From Paulinella micropora (taxonomy: Eukaryota; Cercozoa; Imbricatea; Euglyphida): a DNA stretch of 64,000 nt. This document shows positions 45,818 to 55,099 of this stretch, piece by piece. The notes under the pieces were generated by a model. The model worked only from the letters and a program-made list of their open reading frames with translations. It was not told where the DNA came from and made no database searches. The position numbers and the translations under genes are program-made. Numbering within the stretch: position 1 is the stretch's first letter; each line of letters begins with the position of its first letter. The stretch lies in contig BJOX01000277.1 of NCBI GenBank assembly GCA_009731375.1, positions 229,643-293,642 on the forward strand, given 5' to 3'.

Positions 45818-48216
45818 TCGACTTGATTCATAGTGATGGAGAGGAGATCACAGTGGAGGAACAACAGTGGGTGCAAGACCACTATGACCTCACTAAAGAA
45901 GAGTTTGATAACAAGATGGGGGTAGAGAAGGACACCTATGTGTGGATCCCTCAGGATCAAAGAAGAGAGAAAAGTCGTGCTAAAAAGGATGTCTATATCC
46001 TATTATCAAACACAGCACAGCTCCTCGGCAAACTGGTCTCTGATCCAGAAGAGAGAAAGAAGATACAGCATATCAAGTTTGGGGACACACACACCCACCT
46101 TGAATTACTCGATGCTATCTTTGGGGTGTACACTCAAACCCTGATTTGGGAACGTACATACGGCCCACGATGTGAGGGTTACCTCCAGTACACAAACCCA
46201 AGAGCAACGGCCAGATTCCTCGCGACTGGTCAGGAGGCAGTCGATGTAACAAAAATGAAGACCAATCTGGGTTCGAAAAACTCGAGTGGCATATTTCATT
46301 TTTTTACAATGGAAATAAAGGCCTTGGAGGAGGGGAAGGCAGAGATGGAAAAAAACATTAAGGCAGCAGGAGAAACTCATCCTGTGATTGATGAGATAGA
46401 GAAGACTGACAGAGTTCTGACCAAGATCAGACTGTTGATGGGTGCGTTACTGCACAAGGAGGCATGGAAGAGATGGATTCCTACCAAGGATCACTCTGTC
46501 CTTAAATCACTTAGTAACGCACCACCGGTCGCCAACAAAGCAGGTGTTGACCAATATGTGGAGAAATATAATTTTCTCAGATCTGCTTCTGAATTGGTGG
46601 CCTTTATCACTCATGCTGAAAAGTTGGTGATATCTGAGAAGAAGAAGGAGAAAGAGAATGAGGAGTTCGAGAAGACGATGAGACTGGAAAGAATGAAAGC
46701 AAAAGTGAGTGGTGCAAAGACACACCCTCCGACATATTTGATCACACCAGCTCCTGCCCCACCAGCCCCTGCACCCTCGGGCTCAACTACGGTGGTGGTC
46801 ACAAACACGGAGAAGAAGGACAGACAGAACATCATAAATGCCTTCAAGGGGAAGAAAGGAGGAGTGGCAAGTCTCATGCTATATGCCAAGACGAGCTCAG
46901 ACAAAGACTCTGATGCTTCGCTTTTGAGCAAGCTCAAAGAGATCAATGCCTGCATGAAGGCTTTTCCTTGCAACGAAACGCAGGAATACGAAGCCCTTGT
47001 TACTGATTTTGACAAATCTCTAGTCTCGGAGGGATTTGATCTGACACAGTACAAGTTTTTGAGAAAGAAGGAGGAGATTAAGAGAAACAATGCAACAGGC
47101 CTAGACGCTCAGTGTGAAGTGGCGGTGGCCACACTCATTTCATATTTTCAATCTCATGGATACCAGCATCTCTGCACTGGTACTCTCATAGGATTTGAAA
47201 TCTTTGAGACAGTGGCGATGAGTTTGAGGAGTGCTGTTGGCTTGGCGGCGACCCTTACGGAGGTAGTTTCCTCCTATGGGCTATTCTATGGCCGCAAGTC
47301 GATCATCCTCTATTTCTTTTCGGCGTTACACACAGTTAACCCGAGTAAGCTTACTCAGCTCATACAACAATGCTCGACGTTTAGCTCAGTGAAGTCCAAG
47401 AACTTCCTCGAGACACACGTGTTCGAAAATACGGTTCAAAGCGTTGCACCGTCAGCACTGTTTCAAGAAGTGATGAGTGCATGCTCAAACATGGACTCGC
47501 TCACGGAGGCACATACGGCACAGGCAGGCGGTGTACCTGTTGGCGCACAAGCCACGTACACAAACAGAGTTGCCGGTTGGAAGAGACAGAGAGAGCCAGA
47601 CCTGAAGACCGCATGTTGGAGGTGGTTCGCGGGCTTGCAGTGTAAGGCACAGATGGAGAACAGAGACTGCTCTTTCAATCATGATAGGCAGAACCCAACA
47701 GCAAGGGCAAATTTTCTGAGCAGGACGGAAGGCAAGGAACCGGGCCTTTTCAATATGCTTCAGATTGCCGCTGTGAACGAAGGTTGGTATGCCAATATGT
47801 GTGATGATGAGGAGTTACGAGAGGCAATCATTACCTACATGAAGAGGATGAAGGAGAAGAAGGAGGAAAGGGAGAGACAAAAGAACTTAAAGGCCTCTCA
47901 AAGAGGACGAGAAGGAGGAGCAGGAGCAGGAGGAGGAGGAGGAGGAGGAGGAGGAGGACGAGGACGAGGAACATGGAGAGGAGCCTCGAGGTGGCAGGGA
48001 ACCCCTCAGAGAGGAAGAGGAGGAGGTCGGGGATATACCCCTTATGGAGGGAGAGCTGTTCGAGCTCCAGCCCCCCCACCCAGAGGAGGAGGAGGCTCGT
48101 GGGCAAGCTCCAACCCAAATTTCGGTCGAGCTCAGGCCTACAACACTGCCTCGGAGACCGATACGTCATCCTACCCGGACACTACTCAAGGTAATCGTTT
48201 CGAGGTGGTGGAATGA
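45814..48216 (+). CDS. gag: Gag polyprotein
   Basis: 800 residues, much longer than typical Ty3-type Gag. Residues 1-480 align with the Gag relic of copy 2 and are mostly helical and charged; a Pro/Ala linker at about 310-325 (PAPAPPAPAPSG) separates two halves. No canonical CCHC knuckle is present. Instead residues 601-623 form a CCCH finger, C-x8-C-x8-C-x3-H (CWRWFAGLQC...C-SFNH). Residues 694-775 are a Gly/Arg tail with RGRG, GGRGY and PRGGGG motifs, like RGG boxes that bind RNA. Expected role: particle assembly and packaging of element RNA. The ATG is the first in frame after an upstream stop. The frame ends in UGA, after which the same frame continues into Pol. Confidence 0.85.
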   Translation: MIDLIHSDGEEITVEEQQWVQDHYDLTKEEFDNKMGVEKDTYVWIPQDQRREKSRAKKDVYILLSNTAQLLGKLVSDPEERKKIQHIKFGDTHTHLELLDAIFGVYTQTLIWERTYGPRCEGYLQYTNPRATARFLATGQEAVDVTKMKTNLGSKNSSGIFHFFTMEIKALEEGKAEMEKNIKAAGETHPVIDEIEKTDRVLTKIRLLMGALLHKEAWKRWIPTKDHSVLKSLSNAPPVANKAGVDQYVEKYNFLRSASELVAFITHAEKLVISEKKKEKENEEFEKTMRLERMKAKVSGAKTHPPTYLITPAPAPPAPAPSGSTTVVVTNTEKKDRQNIINAFKGKKGGVASLMLYAKTSSDKDSDASLLSKLKEINACMKAFPCNETQEYEALVTDFDKSLVSEGFDLTQYKFLRKKEEIKRNNATGLDAQCEVAVATLISYFQSHGYQHLCTGTLIGFEIFETVAMSLRSAVGLAATLTEVVSSYGLFYGRKSIILYFFSALHTVNPSKLTQLIQQCSTFSSVKSKNFLETHVFENTVQSVAPSALFQEVMSACSNMDSLTEAHTAQAGGVPVGAQATYTNRVAGWKRQREPDLKTACWRWFAGLQCKAQMENRDCSFNHDRQNPTARANFLSRTEGKEPGLFNMLQIAAVNEGWYANMCDDEELREAIITYMKRMKEKKEERERQKNLKASQRGREGGAGAGGGGGGGGGGRGRGTWRGASRWQGTPQRGRGGGRGYTPYGGRAVRAPAPPPRGGGGSWASSNPNFGRAQAYNTASETDTSSYPDTTQGNRFEVVE

Positions 48217-48222
48217 CTGGAG
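48214..48222 (+). promoter_or_regulatory. Probable stop-codon readthrough site between gag and pol
   Basis: GAA TGA CTG GAG: the stop is followed by CUG. UGA followed by C, particularly CUA, is the leaky context known from several viruses and cellular readthrough genes. Gag and Pol are in the same frame, and no other stop lies between 48,217 and the Pol domains. Gammaretroviruses use readthrough at the same place (with UAG). A downstream RNA structure was not assessed. Confidence 0.5.
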
Positions 48223-51200
48223 GGGGAAGAAGAGAGGAAGGAGAAGACTGTGAAGTTTAACCCTAAAGTCACAGTGCTTTCTAATGCTGTTGTGCAGACT
48301 GGGCCAACGCTTCCTCTATGTGAAAACAAAGATGTGGGTACACAGAGACTGCAGCCCCAAGGTAGTCTCATACCCGTTCATACAGCACGGTTACCAATGA
48401 TAACTGATGCAAATAGGAAGGCGAGACTTGCGATGGAGGCGAGGAGGCCAATGGCAGACGTATCGCCTCGGCCAAGCAAACAACCACGAACAGACTCAAT
48501 GTCTACGGTCGCGGCGGGTGGCGAGCAAAAAGACAATGTGTGTACTCAAGTACCACAAGACAATGTCGCTCAAATAGTAAACGCACCAGTACCGCAGAAT
48601 AATAAAAATGTTAATGAGGTGAAGCAGGAGGAGAAGAAGGAGGAGTTGAAAAACTTAGAGACAAGACTCCAAAATTTGGAACGTAAAGTTCTTGTTCTCG
48701 CAGCCAATATACACAGGCCCGATGCTCTGTGTTATACGGAACTTTATTGTGAAACATTGAAGACAATATTAAAAGTTGGTAATGATACGATGGCGAATAT
48801 TAATATTGTCGGCAGGAAGTTTTTTAATCGATACCGGGACTGGGTGGACGGAAATATGAAAAAGTCAACGGGCACTCTCAAAGGAGTGAGCAGCCGGACG
48901 GATATCACGGGAATCATCACACTGACCTTTAAATTGAAATCCGCACGAGTATACCGTATGGACCTCTATGTCGTCCCCGGTTACCACGGGTCAATATTAC
49001 TATCGTATGACCAATTGGCTACGATGGGGGCTGTGATTGATTGCGCCGCACGGCGAGTGATATATGGAGTAAAAAGAGGAGAAGAGAACGATATTGATCC
49101 CTTCAACGCTACTGACTCTTATGAGGCTTATGAGCTGAGTCTAGCGACGGATCACAAAAAGATGGCCATCGCACATGAGGCACTTGAGGTGTACGTTCAC
49201 CCCCATGTCGTAAGACCGGATGAACTGTCCTGGACCGACAATTGGGAATCCCAAGTGTGCACTGTCACAGTTCCGACATGCCATTGGGACAAAAAGTCTA
49301 TTGATGACTTAATCGAGAAGCGAAAGGAGGAGATTATATGTGTCGCACAAAGAAGCCCGTCGTTGGCGAGATTCGCGGAAGGAGTAGGAACAGATGTCCA
49401 TATTACTAACGGATACTGTTTCCATGCGAAAGTAGGAGAAGAAAAAAGGGAGGCGTTTGTACCAAGGAGAACGGGGCGAATCCCGGATACTCCACCAGAA
49501 ACTATTAAAAGTTTTATTACTGATTTCTGGGGTGACGAGCCCACGTGGCCGCGTTCACTGTCTGAAGTGAAGAAATGCTTACGGACTTTATTCGAAAATA
49601 ATAAGCCGTATACTATTATCCTGCCATATAATGAGAAGGCGATATGGGCGCAGGAAATAAGGGACCGGCTTATTGATCATCCTATACCGGTACCCTCTCG
49701 CAAGCAACAGCTAGTGGTGGCTTGTCGTATGGGAACTCGTGAGCAGAGCAGTGCATACAAGCGGAAGCTCAGAGACCTCGACAAGTTGAAATTGATACCG
49801 CAAGCATTCACATGCTTTGATGGTTTTTACACCCGTAAAGCTCCTTTGCAATACGCGAGACTCATTGACATGCTGGTGGAGCTCGGTAAAGATGATGAGC
49901 CGGACACGGTCACGTATGAAAAGACGGGCCTAGATGATGTCTCGGAAGAGGACTTAGGCTTGGAGGAGGACAGAGAACCCCTCAAGCAACATAAGCAGAT
50001 GTCTGATGAAGATTTTCAAGAGGCGGCGCGGAAAATATTGGAAGAAGGAGTAGGCACGGAGAAGGAGAAGGAGCTTTTAAAAGCCAAATTAGAGGCGAAC
50101 AAGGAAATTTTTGACCCTCCACATGCAGGTGGTGTCAAGCCTGAAGATTTCACTGCGGTTATTTACAAAATACCGGGTGCGGAGCCGTCACCGGCACCAC
50201 GAAGGGCGAATTTGAGTATACATGAGGCGAAGATAGCGGAGGAGCTAGCAAGACAGCTGCTCAATGAGGACTTTATTGAGAGATCAACATCTCCAATAGT
50301 CTCACAACCGAGAATAGTGCCGAAGCCAGGAGGAGAATGGCGCCTGACAGTTAACTATGCTCGTGTTAACAAGGTGCTGGAGGAAGAGAGAAATCCTCTC
50401 CCGACATTAGAAGAAGGAAGGAGAGTACTGCGGAATGCAAAATTCTATTCGGTCATTGACCTTAAGAATGGCTTCTGGCAGATACCACTGGAGGAAAAGT
50501 CCAGATGGCTGACGGCGTTTGTGGTGGGTATGGAAATATACCAATGGAAAGTGCTTCCGATGGGCCTCAAGCAAGCCCCAGGACTTTTCCAGAAGGCGAT
50601 GCAGAAGATGTTGAGCAGTCAGTACGATGATTTGTCTGACGGTGGCTTTATGAGAAGGCGGGGACAGAAGGCGGGAGAATATGCATTTTGCTATATCGAT
50701 GACATTATCGTATACTCTAACACAATGGAGGAGCATATCGATCATTTGTCCGATATATTCAGGCGCATCGGAGCTTTTGGCCTGAAGTGCAATCTAAAGA
50801 AGTGTCAACTTGCCAAGACGAGTGTGACATACTTAGGGTACGAGATCTCCCATAATCGAGTCTCGATATCCAAAGAGAAGAGGGAGGAGATTATGAATCG
50901 ACCGATACCGAAGAACCGCACTGAATTGCACTCATTCCTTGCGATGGCGCAATACTATAGCCAGTTTATACCCGATTGGGGTGCAACACGGGCTAAAGTG
51001 GAGAAAATGATAGATTTTGGAGACTTTGAGAAGTGGGACGAAGAGGCTTTGCAAGCGTTTCATGCGCTCAAAGATCTCATTTACAAAGACCCGAAAGACG
51101 GAGGACTGGTGTTAACGATGCCCGGCTTTACGAAACAATTCGTAGTCGATACAGACGCATCTAAGTTTGCGATTGGGGCTGTATTACAACAAGAGGATGA

Positions 51201-54030
51201 GGAGAAGAAATTACGCCCAATCATGTTGATTAGTAGGAAGTTGTGTGCGGCGGAGAGAAACTATTGCACAAGGCAAAGAGAGGCGTTGGCGGTAGTATGG
51301 GCCCTCAAGAGGCTCAGAGAGTATTTGTGGGGAGGACCTCAATTTACTGTCAGAACTGATCATCATAACCTGTTATGGTTGATGAATCATGAACAGACGG
51401 GACGGCTGGCGCGGTGGCAAGCGTTCTTGTCTTGTTTCGATTTTACAATGGTCCATCTACCGGGAAAGCGAAATGTGGTCGCTGATAGCCTCTCTAGGCT
51501 AGAGTTTAACTCAGAAGTATCGGCGTTGGTGTCCACGGTGGAGATGGAAGACTTGTCCACTGACAAGGTGTATGAGGTCAGCCACATTGAGGCGATGGAG
51601 ATGGCGAGTGGAGTCCGATATGACCGCACAGGTCTACGGTACAGTCCACAAGGCCCGGATCACGGGATATGTTGTGAGCTACATACCCAGGAGGACGCTG
51701 AGTGGTCCTATGAGGTATATGAGAATGCGAAGGCGAACATAAGAGAGGAAGAGGAGACGCAGGAAGTTTATGCGGAGCCTCCTCAAGAGCGGAGAAGTGA
51801 CCTAGACGATGACCCGGAAAGAATCGGGGTACGGCTAGAAGATGGTACTATCCATATAGCCTCGCCTACCGCATGGAGGCAACAACAGGCTCAAGATCCG
51901 GAGTTTAAAGAACTGATACAGTTATATCAGAACCCGGATGAGCTACGGATGACGAAAGCGATCAAAGATCAGATGAAGGAGATGGGATGGAGAGATGGTC
52001 TACTGTGGTACAAGGGCCTTCACGGTCGCTATGCGTCACAGCCGGACAAATGGACCCTTTGGGTACCGGAGAGTCTGAGACGATTTATATTTGTCGCAGC
52101 CCACAATTGCCCACTTTTGGCGCATCCGGGTCGACAACGAACTCATATGTTCGTAGCGAGGCGATTCTGGTGGAAGAAGATGAAGGAGGAGATAGATCAG
52201 GCGGTGGATGCATGCATCCCGTGCAAGATAAACAAAACACCACTGAAGGCAAATTTCGGCCTGATTGGCGAATTTCCTCTTCATGCGGGGATGTTTGAGT
52301 TTATACACATTGATCATGTGGGACCTTTCCCAGAATCGAAGGATGGTTACAAATACCTCCTTACGGCTATTGACAGAGCCACCAACTATGTGTGGATCAT
52401 CCCTGTCAAAGACGTTACCGGCAAGACGACGGCCGAGGCGCTGATCGATAGGATCATCTCACAGATCGGAGTACCAAGAAAGATATGTTCTGATCGAGGC
52501 TCGGACTTTAATAACGAGGTCATCGACAAACTATCTAAGTATTACGGGATGAAATGGCAATATGTTACTGCCTATAACCCGCGAGCAAATGGGAAAATCG
52601 AGCGGGTACACAGACCCCTCAAAGCCTCGCTAAAGATGTATTGCACGAAGAAGGAGAATCAAAGAGCATGGGTCGAGGCAGCACCATCATTTGCGTTTGC
52701 AATGAACTGTCTACCCTCTACGGCGTTAGGAGGCTCGAAGAGCTCAATCTCGCCATATCAGTTAGTATATGGGCGTGAGCCTGATATCCCGACTTCGCTC
52801 CTTCACCCAAAAGACACTTGGGCGGATGCGGATGAGTTGTTTGGGATGAGACTTAGAGTGAAGATGGAGGCGGAACAAATAGTCAGGGCGCATAGAGAGG
52901 CGGAGCGCCGAAAGACTGATGCTGAAGGGGTGCGACAAGCGCACTTGGATCAGATCAAGTTCCAGGTCGGGGATATTGTACTATTGTACCATCCTCAAGT
53001 CCCGAAGGGAGTCAGCTCTAAGCTGTTCACTCACTGGAAAGGACCTTATCAGATTATGGAACAGACGGGACCTCTGAATTACAAGATCAGGGGTAGAGGG
53101 AAGGTGCAAATTGTGAATGTAAGAAGGCTGATTAAGTATGATCCCTTCTTACTGGAAGATGAATCCGTTGAGGAGGCGTTAAAACGGATGAAGGATGATT
53201 TCAAAGAGGTGCCGCCCATCCACAAGGAGGCTGGCATAGACCAAGACGATGCTTATCGGGCACCGATAGCTGAGAAGGAGGAGAGTGAGGTGGACAGCAA
53301 GGAGAAGACTGACCGCATAAGCGCGGTGGGGACTCAGTCCAAGTCTCCGCGAGAGCATAGCGGAAAGAAGGAGAAGATATCAGAGGCGCAGCTAGGGAAA
53401 GCGCGGAATGATCTTATCAACGACCAACCGAGGAAGGCGATGAGGTCGATGGGATCAAAGGACGTCCACCAAGAGGAGGAGGGGACGGACACTGACCCAA
53501 ACGCGGGCAACGTTGAGAATGTCCATGAGCGATGGAAGGAAGGCGATGCGATAGCAACCATCGCATGGGTGAAAGATGCTTTCTATCTGATGAGACCAGC
53601 GGAACAACATGTCGCTGATGACACTCTCTCAGACTTATACTTGATGCGGGTCGTGGCGGTCCCACGACAGATGCGTGTCACACGGAAACTCAAAATATCA
53701 TCAGCCGCAAAGATAGTACAACCGATACTCCAGTTCTGGAGAAGTATGGACCCGGTTGAGGATCCAAAGGCAAGACATTATCTGCCAGTATATAAAGACG
53801 CAAAAAGTCTCGAGACATGGGATGATACAATTACTCCCAGAGACAAGGATTACACTGCGTGGACCATTCAGACACTGCCAAGAGGAGTGCTTGATGTCCC
53901 TTTTGAATTATCGTTGGGCGGAATCCCTAATAAGATCTGGGACATTCTCGAACAGTCAAAGTTCGATCTGACTTTTGTTGGTGGTCCTCCACCAGGCAAA
54001 GAAATCCGCGCCAGACGACGAAGGCAGTGA
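48217..54030 (+). CDS. pol: Pol polyprotein: protease-like, RT, RNase H, integrase
   Basis: Open from codon 48,217 with no good ATG at its start, so it is probably made as Gag-Pol. Numbering below counts codon 48,250 as residue 1. A retropepsin-like segment (about 165-275) has D179-T-M in place of D-T-G and a matching GAVIDC flap-end region. RT (about 640-870) has VIDLKNGFWQI, MGLKQAPGLF and YIDD at 815-818. RNase H has D969, E1011, D1037 and D1079. Integrase has H1285-x6-H1292-x29-C1322-x2-C1325 and D1355, D1415, E1451, a DD35E core. A GPY-like module follows at about 1597 (WKGPYQIMEQTGPLNYKIRG). A tail of roughly 290 residues with no known domain ends in GGPPPGKEIRARRRRQ and is conserved in copy 2. 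Confidence 0.95.
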   Translation: MEGEEERKEKTVKFNPKVTVLSNAVVQTGPTLPLCENKDVGTQRLQPQGSLIPVHTARLPMITDANRKARLAMEARRPMADVSPRPSKQPRTDSMSTVAAGGEQKDNVCTQVPQDNVAQIVNAPVPQNNKNVNEVKQEEKKEELKNLETRLQNLERKVLVLAANIHRPDALCYTELYCETLKTILKVGNDTMANINIVGRKFFNRYRDWVDGNMKKSTGTLKGVSSRTDITGIITLTFKLKSARVYRMDLYVVPGYHGSILLSYDQLATMGAVIDCAARRVIYGVKRGEENDIDPFNATDSYEAYELSLATDHKKMAIAHEALEVYVHPHVVRPDELSWTDNWESQVCTVTVPTCHWDKKSIDDLIEKRKEEIICVAQRSPSLARFAEGVGTDVHITNGYCFHAKVGEEKREAFVPRRTGRIPDTPPETIKSFITDFWGDEPTWPRSLSEVKKCLRTLFENNKPYTIILPYNEKAIWAQEIRDRLIDHPIPVPSRKQQLVVACRMGTREQSSAYKRKLRDLDKLKLIPQAFTCFDGFYTRKAPLQYARLIDMLVELGKDDEPDTVTYEKTGLDDVSEEDLGLEEDREPLKQHKQMSDEDFQEAARKILEEGVGTEKEKELLKAKLEANKEIFDPPHAGGVKPEDFTAVIYKIPGAEPSPAPRRANLSIHEAKIAEELARQLLNEDFIERSTSPIVSQPRIVPKPGGEWRLTVNYARVNKVLEEERNPLPTLEEGRRVLRNAKFYSVIDLKNGFWQIPLEEKSRWLTAFVVGMEIYQWKVLPMGLKQAPGLFQKAMQKMLSSQYDDLSDGGFMRRRGQKAGEYAFCYIDDIIVYSNTMEEHIDHLSDIFRRIGAFGLKCNLKKCQLAKTSVTYLGYEISHNRVSISKEKREEIMNRPIPKNRTELHSFLAMAQYYSQFIPDWGATRAKVEKMIDFGDFEKWDEEALQAFHALKDLIYKDPKDGGLVLTMPGFTKQFVVDTDASKFAIGAVLQQEDEEKKLRPIMLISRKLCAAERNYCTRQREALAVVWALKRLREYLWGGPQFTVRTDHHNLLWLMNHEQTGRLARWQAFLSCFDFTMVHLPGKRNVVADSLSRLEFNSEVSALVSTVEMEDLSTDKVYEVSHIEAMEMASGVRYDRTGLRYSPQGPDHGICCELHTQEDAEWSYEVYENAKANIREEEETQEVYAEPPQERRSDLDDDPERIGVRLEDGTIHIASPTAWRQQQAQDPEFKELIQLYQNPDELRMTKAIKDQMKEMGWRDGLLWYKGLHGRYASQPDKWTLWVPESLRRFIFVAAHNCPLLAHPGRQRTHMFVARRFWWKKMKEEIDQAVDACIPCKINKTPLKANFGLIGEFPLHAGMFEFIHIDHVGPFPESKDGYKYLLTAIDRATNYVWIIPVKDVTGKTTAEALIDRIISQIGVPRKICSDRGSDFNNEVIDKLSKYYGMKWQYVTAYNPRANGKIERVHRPLKASLKMYCTKKENQRAWVEAAPSFAFAMNCLPSTALGGSKSSISPYQLVYGREPDIPTSLLHPKDTWADADELFGMRLRVKMEAEQIVRAHREAERRKTDAEGVRQAHLDQIKFQVGDIVLLYHPQVPKGVSSKLFTHWKGPYQIMEQTGPLNYKIRGRGKVQIVNVRRLIKYDPFLLEDESVEEALKRMKDDFKEVPPIHKEAGIDQDDAYRAPIAEKEESEVDSKEKTDRISAVGTQSKSPREHSGKKEKISEAQLGKARNDLINDQPRKAMRSMGSKDVHQEEEGTDTDPNAGNVENVHERWKEGDAIATIAWVKDAFYLMRPAEQHVADDTLSDLYLMRVVAVPRQMRVTRKLKISSAAKIVQPILQFWRSMDPVEDPKARHYLPVYKDAKSLETWDDTITPRDKDYTAWTIQTLPRGVLDVPFELSLGGIPNKIWDILEQSKFDLTFVGGPPPGKEIRARRRRQ

Positions 54031-54841
54031 CAAAGAAACTATTTTTCTTTATGCGTCTCAAATAAACTGATTGATTGCCCACGGCGTATCATGATTTGAT
54101 CATGCATCATCAGTTATCAATATGAATATTAAAAAGACTCAGTGATATAACTTGGCATTCGATCGCAACATACGAGTGCGAAAGGTCGATCGACGATGAT
54201 ACTACACCGTATACGGGGATCGCTAGTGTATTGAGCGATGGTGTTCCCGGGTATGACCCTTTCCAAGTCCTGGGATGATGTTCTCGAAAATGAAATGTTC
54301 TCTGAAACTTTCATTAAATTATTTTTTACGATAGATTATATACTGTCGTACCTGAGCACGGTCAATCTCTACTTGTGTCGGTATATCGCAGGGTCGGGTA
54401 CATACACCTCGACTTCGGATATAGCTATTAGGACTGGCCCCCTAATACTATATCATAGGATATCCGCCTTATACAAGGGTATGTCATTAAAAAAGACAAT
54501 GTACTTACGATCTCCCTGTGAATAATAATAATAATAATGATAATGATAAGAAGAAGAAGGAGATCAAAGGGGGAATCGTACTACAGCACCACGTTGCTTG
54601 TTTTTTTTATTAATAGTACGTTTGTTCTTGACATACTGCCGAAAAAAAAATTGAGGGGAAGGAGTTCAAAATTTACAAGAAAGGCTAGAGAATCCGCTTT
54701 GACGTGCCGTATGAGGATATATTTATCGTCTTTTAGCGTCTATCCGTGGGTCGATGCGCTGTGTGGCATGACTCCATAGCGCATACTATTTGCAGAAAGA
54801 AATCAGAAGGTGTATGACGAAAATGCTATTTCCGTCATAAA
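54031..54841 (+). other. 3' untranslated region of copy 1
   Basis: About 810 bp without a long ORF or env-like gene. It aligns in part with the same region of copy 2 (ATCGCAACATACGAGTGCGA). Confidence 0.7.
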
Positions 54842-54855
54842 ATCAGAGGGGGTAC
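54842..54855 (+). promoter_or_regulatory. Polypurine tract
   Basis: ATCAGAGGGGGTAC directly precedes the 3' LTR; the purine core AGAGGGGG would prime plus-strand DNA synthesis. Copy 2 has GGGAAGTGGTAC here, sharing the GGTAC edge. Confidence 0.6.
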
Positions 54856-55092
54856 TGTAGGCATCACCCCCCGGATAGCCGGTAAAAAATACCTTTTCCT
54901 GGTGACAGGTGCACCAGCTTGTTTTTCAATATTATTTGTCCGGATTGGACCTGATGCCATTTTATTCCTGGTCTGTTGCCGTTTTCCTTTTTGGCTTCAC
55001 TGAGCTAATACATCGAGACATCATTCTCATTATTGAGGACTGTGTTTGGTTGTATTACCGACTTTTTACGAGCTATCGTTGGGGGCATTACA
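54856..55092 (+). repeat. 3' LTR of copy 1
   Basis: 237 bp, lacking four T of a T-run found in the 5' LTR. CAAC follows as the target duplication. Confidence 0.95.
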
Positions 55093-55099
55093 CAACTCA

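Larger units (their letters stand above)
44500..55092 (+). mobile_element. Full-length Ty3/gypsy-type LTR retrotransposon, copy 1
   Basis: LTRs of 241 and 237 bp with TG..CA ends, a 4-bp target duplication CAAC (44,496-44,499 and 55,093-55,096), a candidate primer-binding site, a polypurine tract, and intact gag and pol. Domain order protease, RT, RNase H, integrase is diagnostic of the Ty3/gypsy type. The LTRs differ at roughly a dozen positions by eye (about 5%), so the insertion is not brand-new although the frames remain open. No chromodomain is recognisable and there is no env-like ORF after pol. Confidence 0.95.

Noticed and set aside
48250-48252. Independent start of Pol at codon 48,250
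   Set aside because: The codon is GTG, not ATG, and the frame is continuous with gag apart from one UGA; readthrough explains Pol better.
54129-54525. Env-like or accessory ORF between pol and the 3' LTR of copy 1
   Set aside because: Frames are under 100 codons, on both strands, without signal peptide or membrane segment, and are not kept in copy 2.
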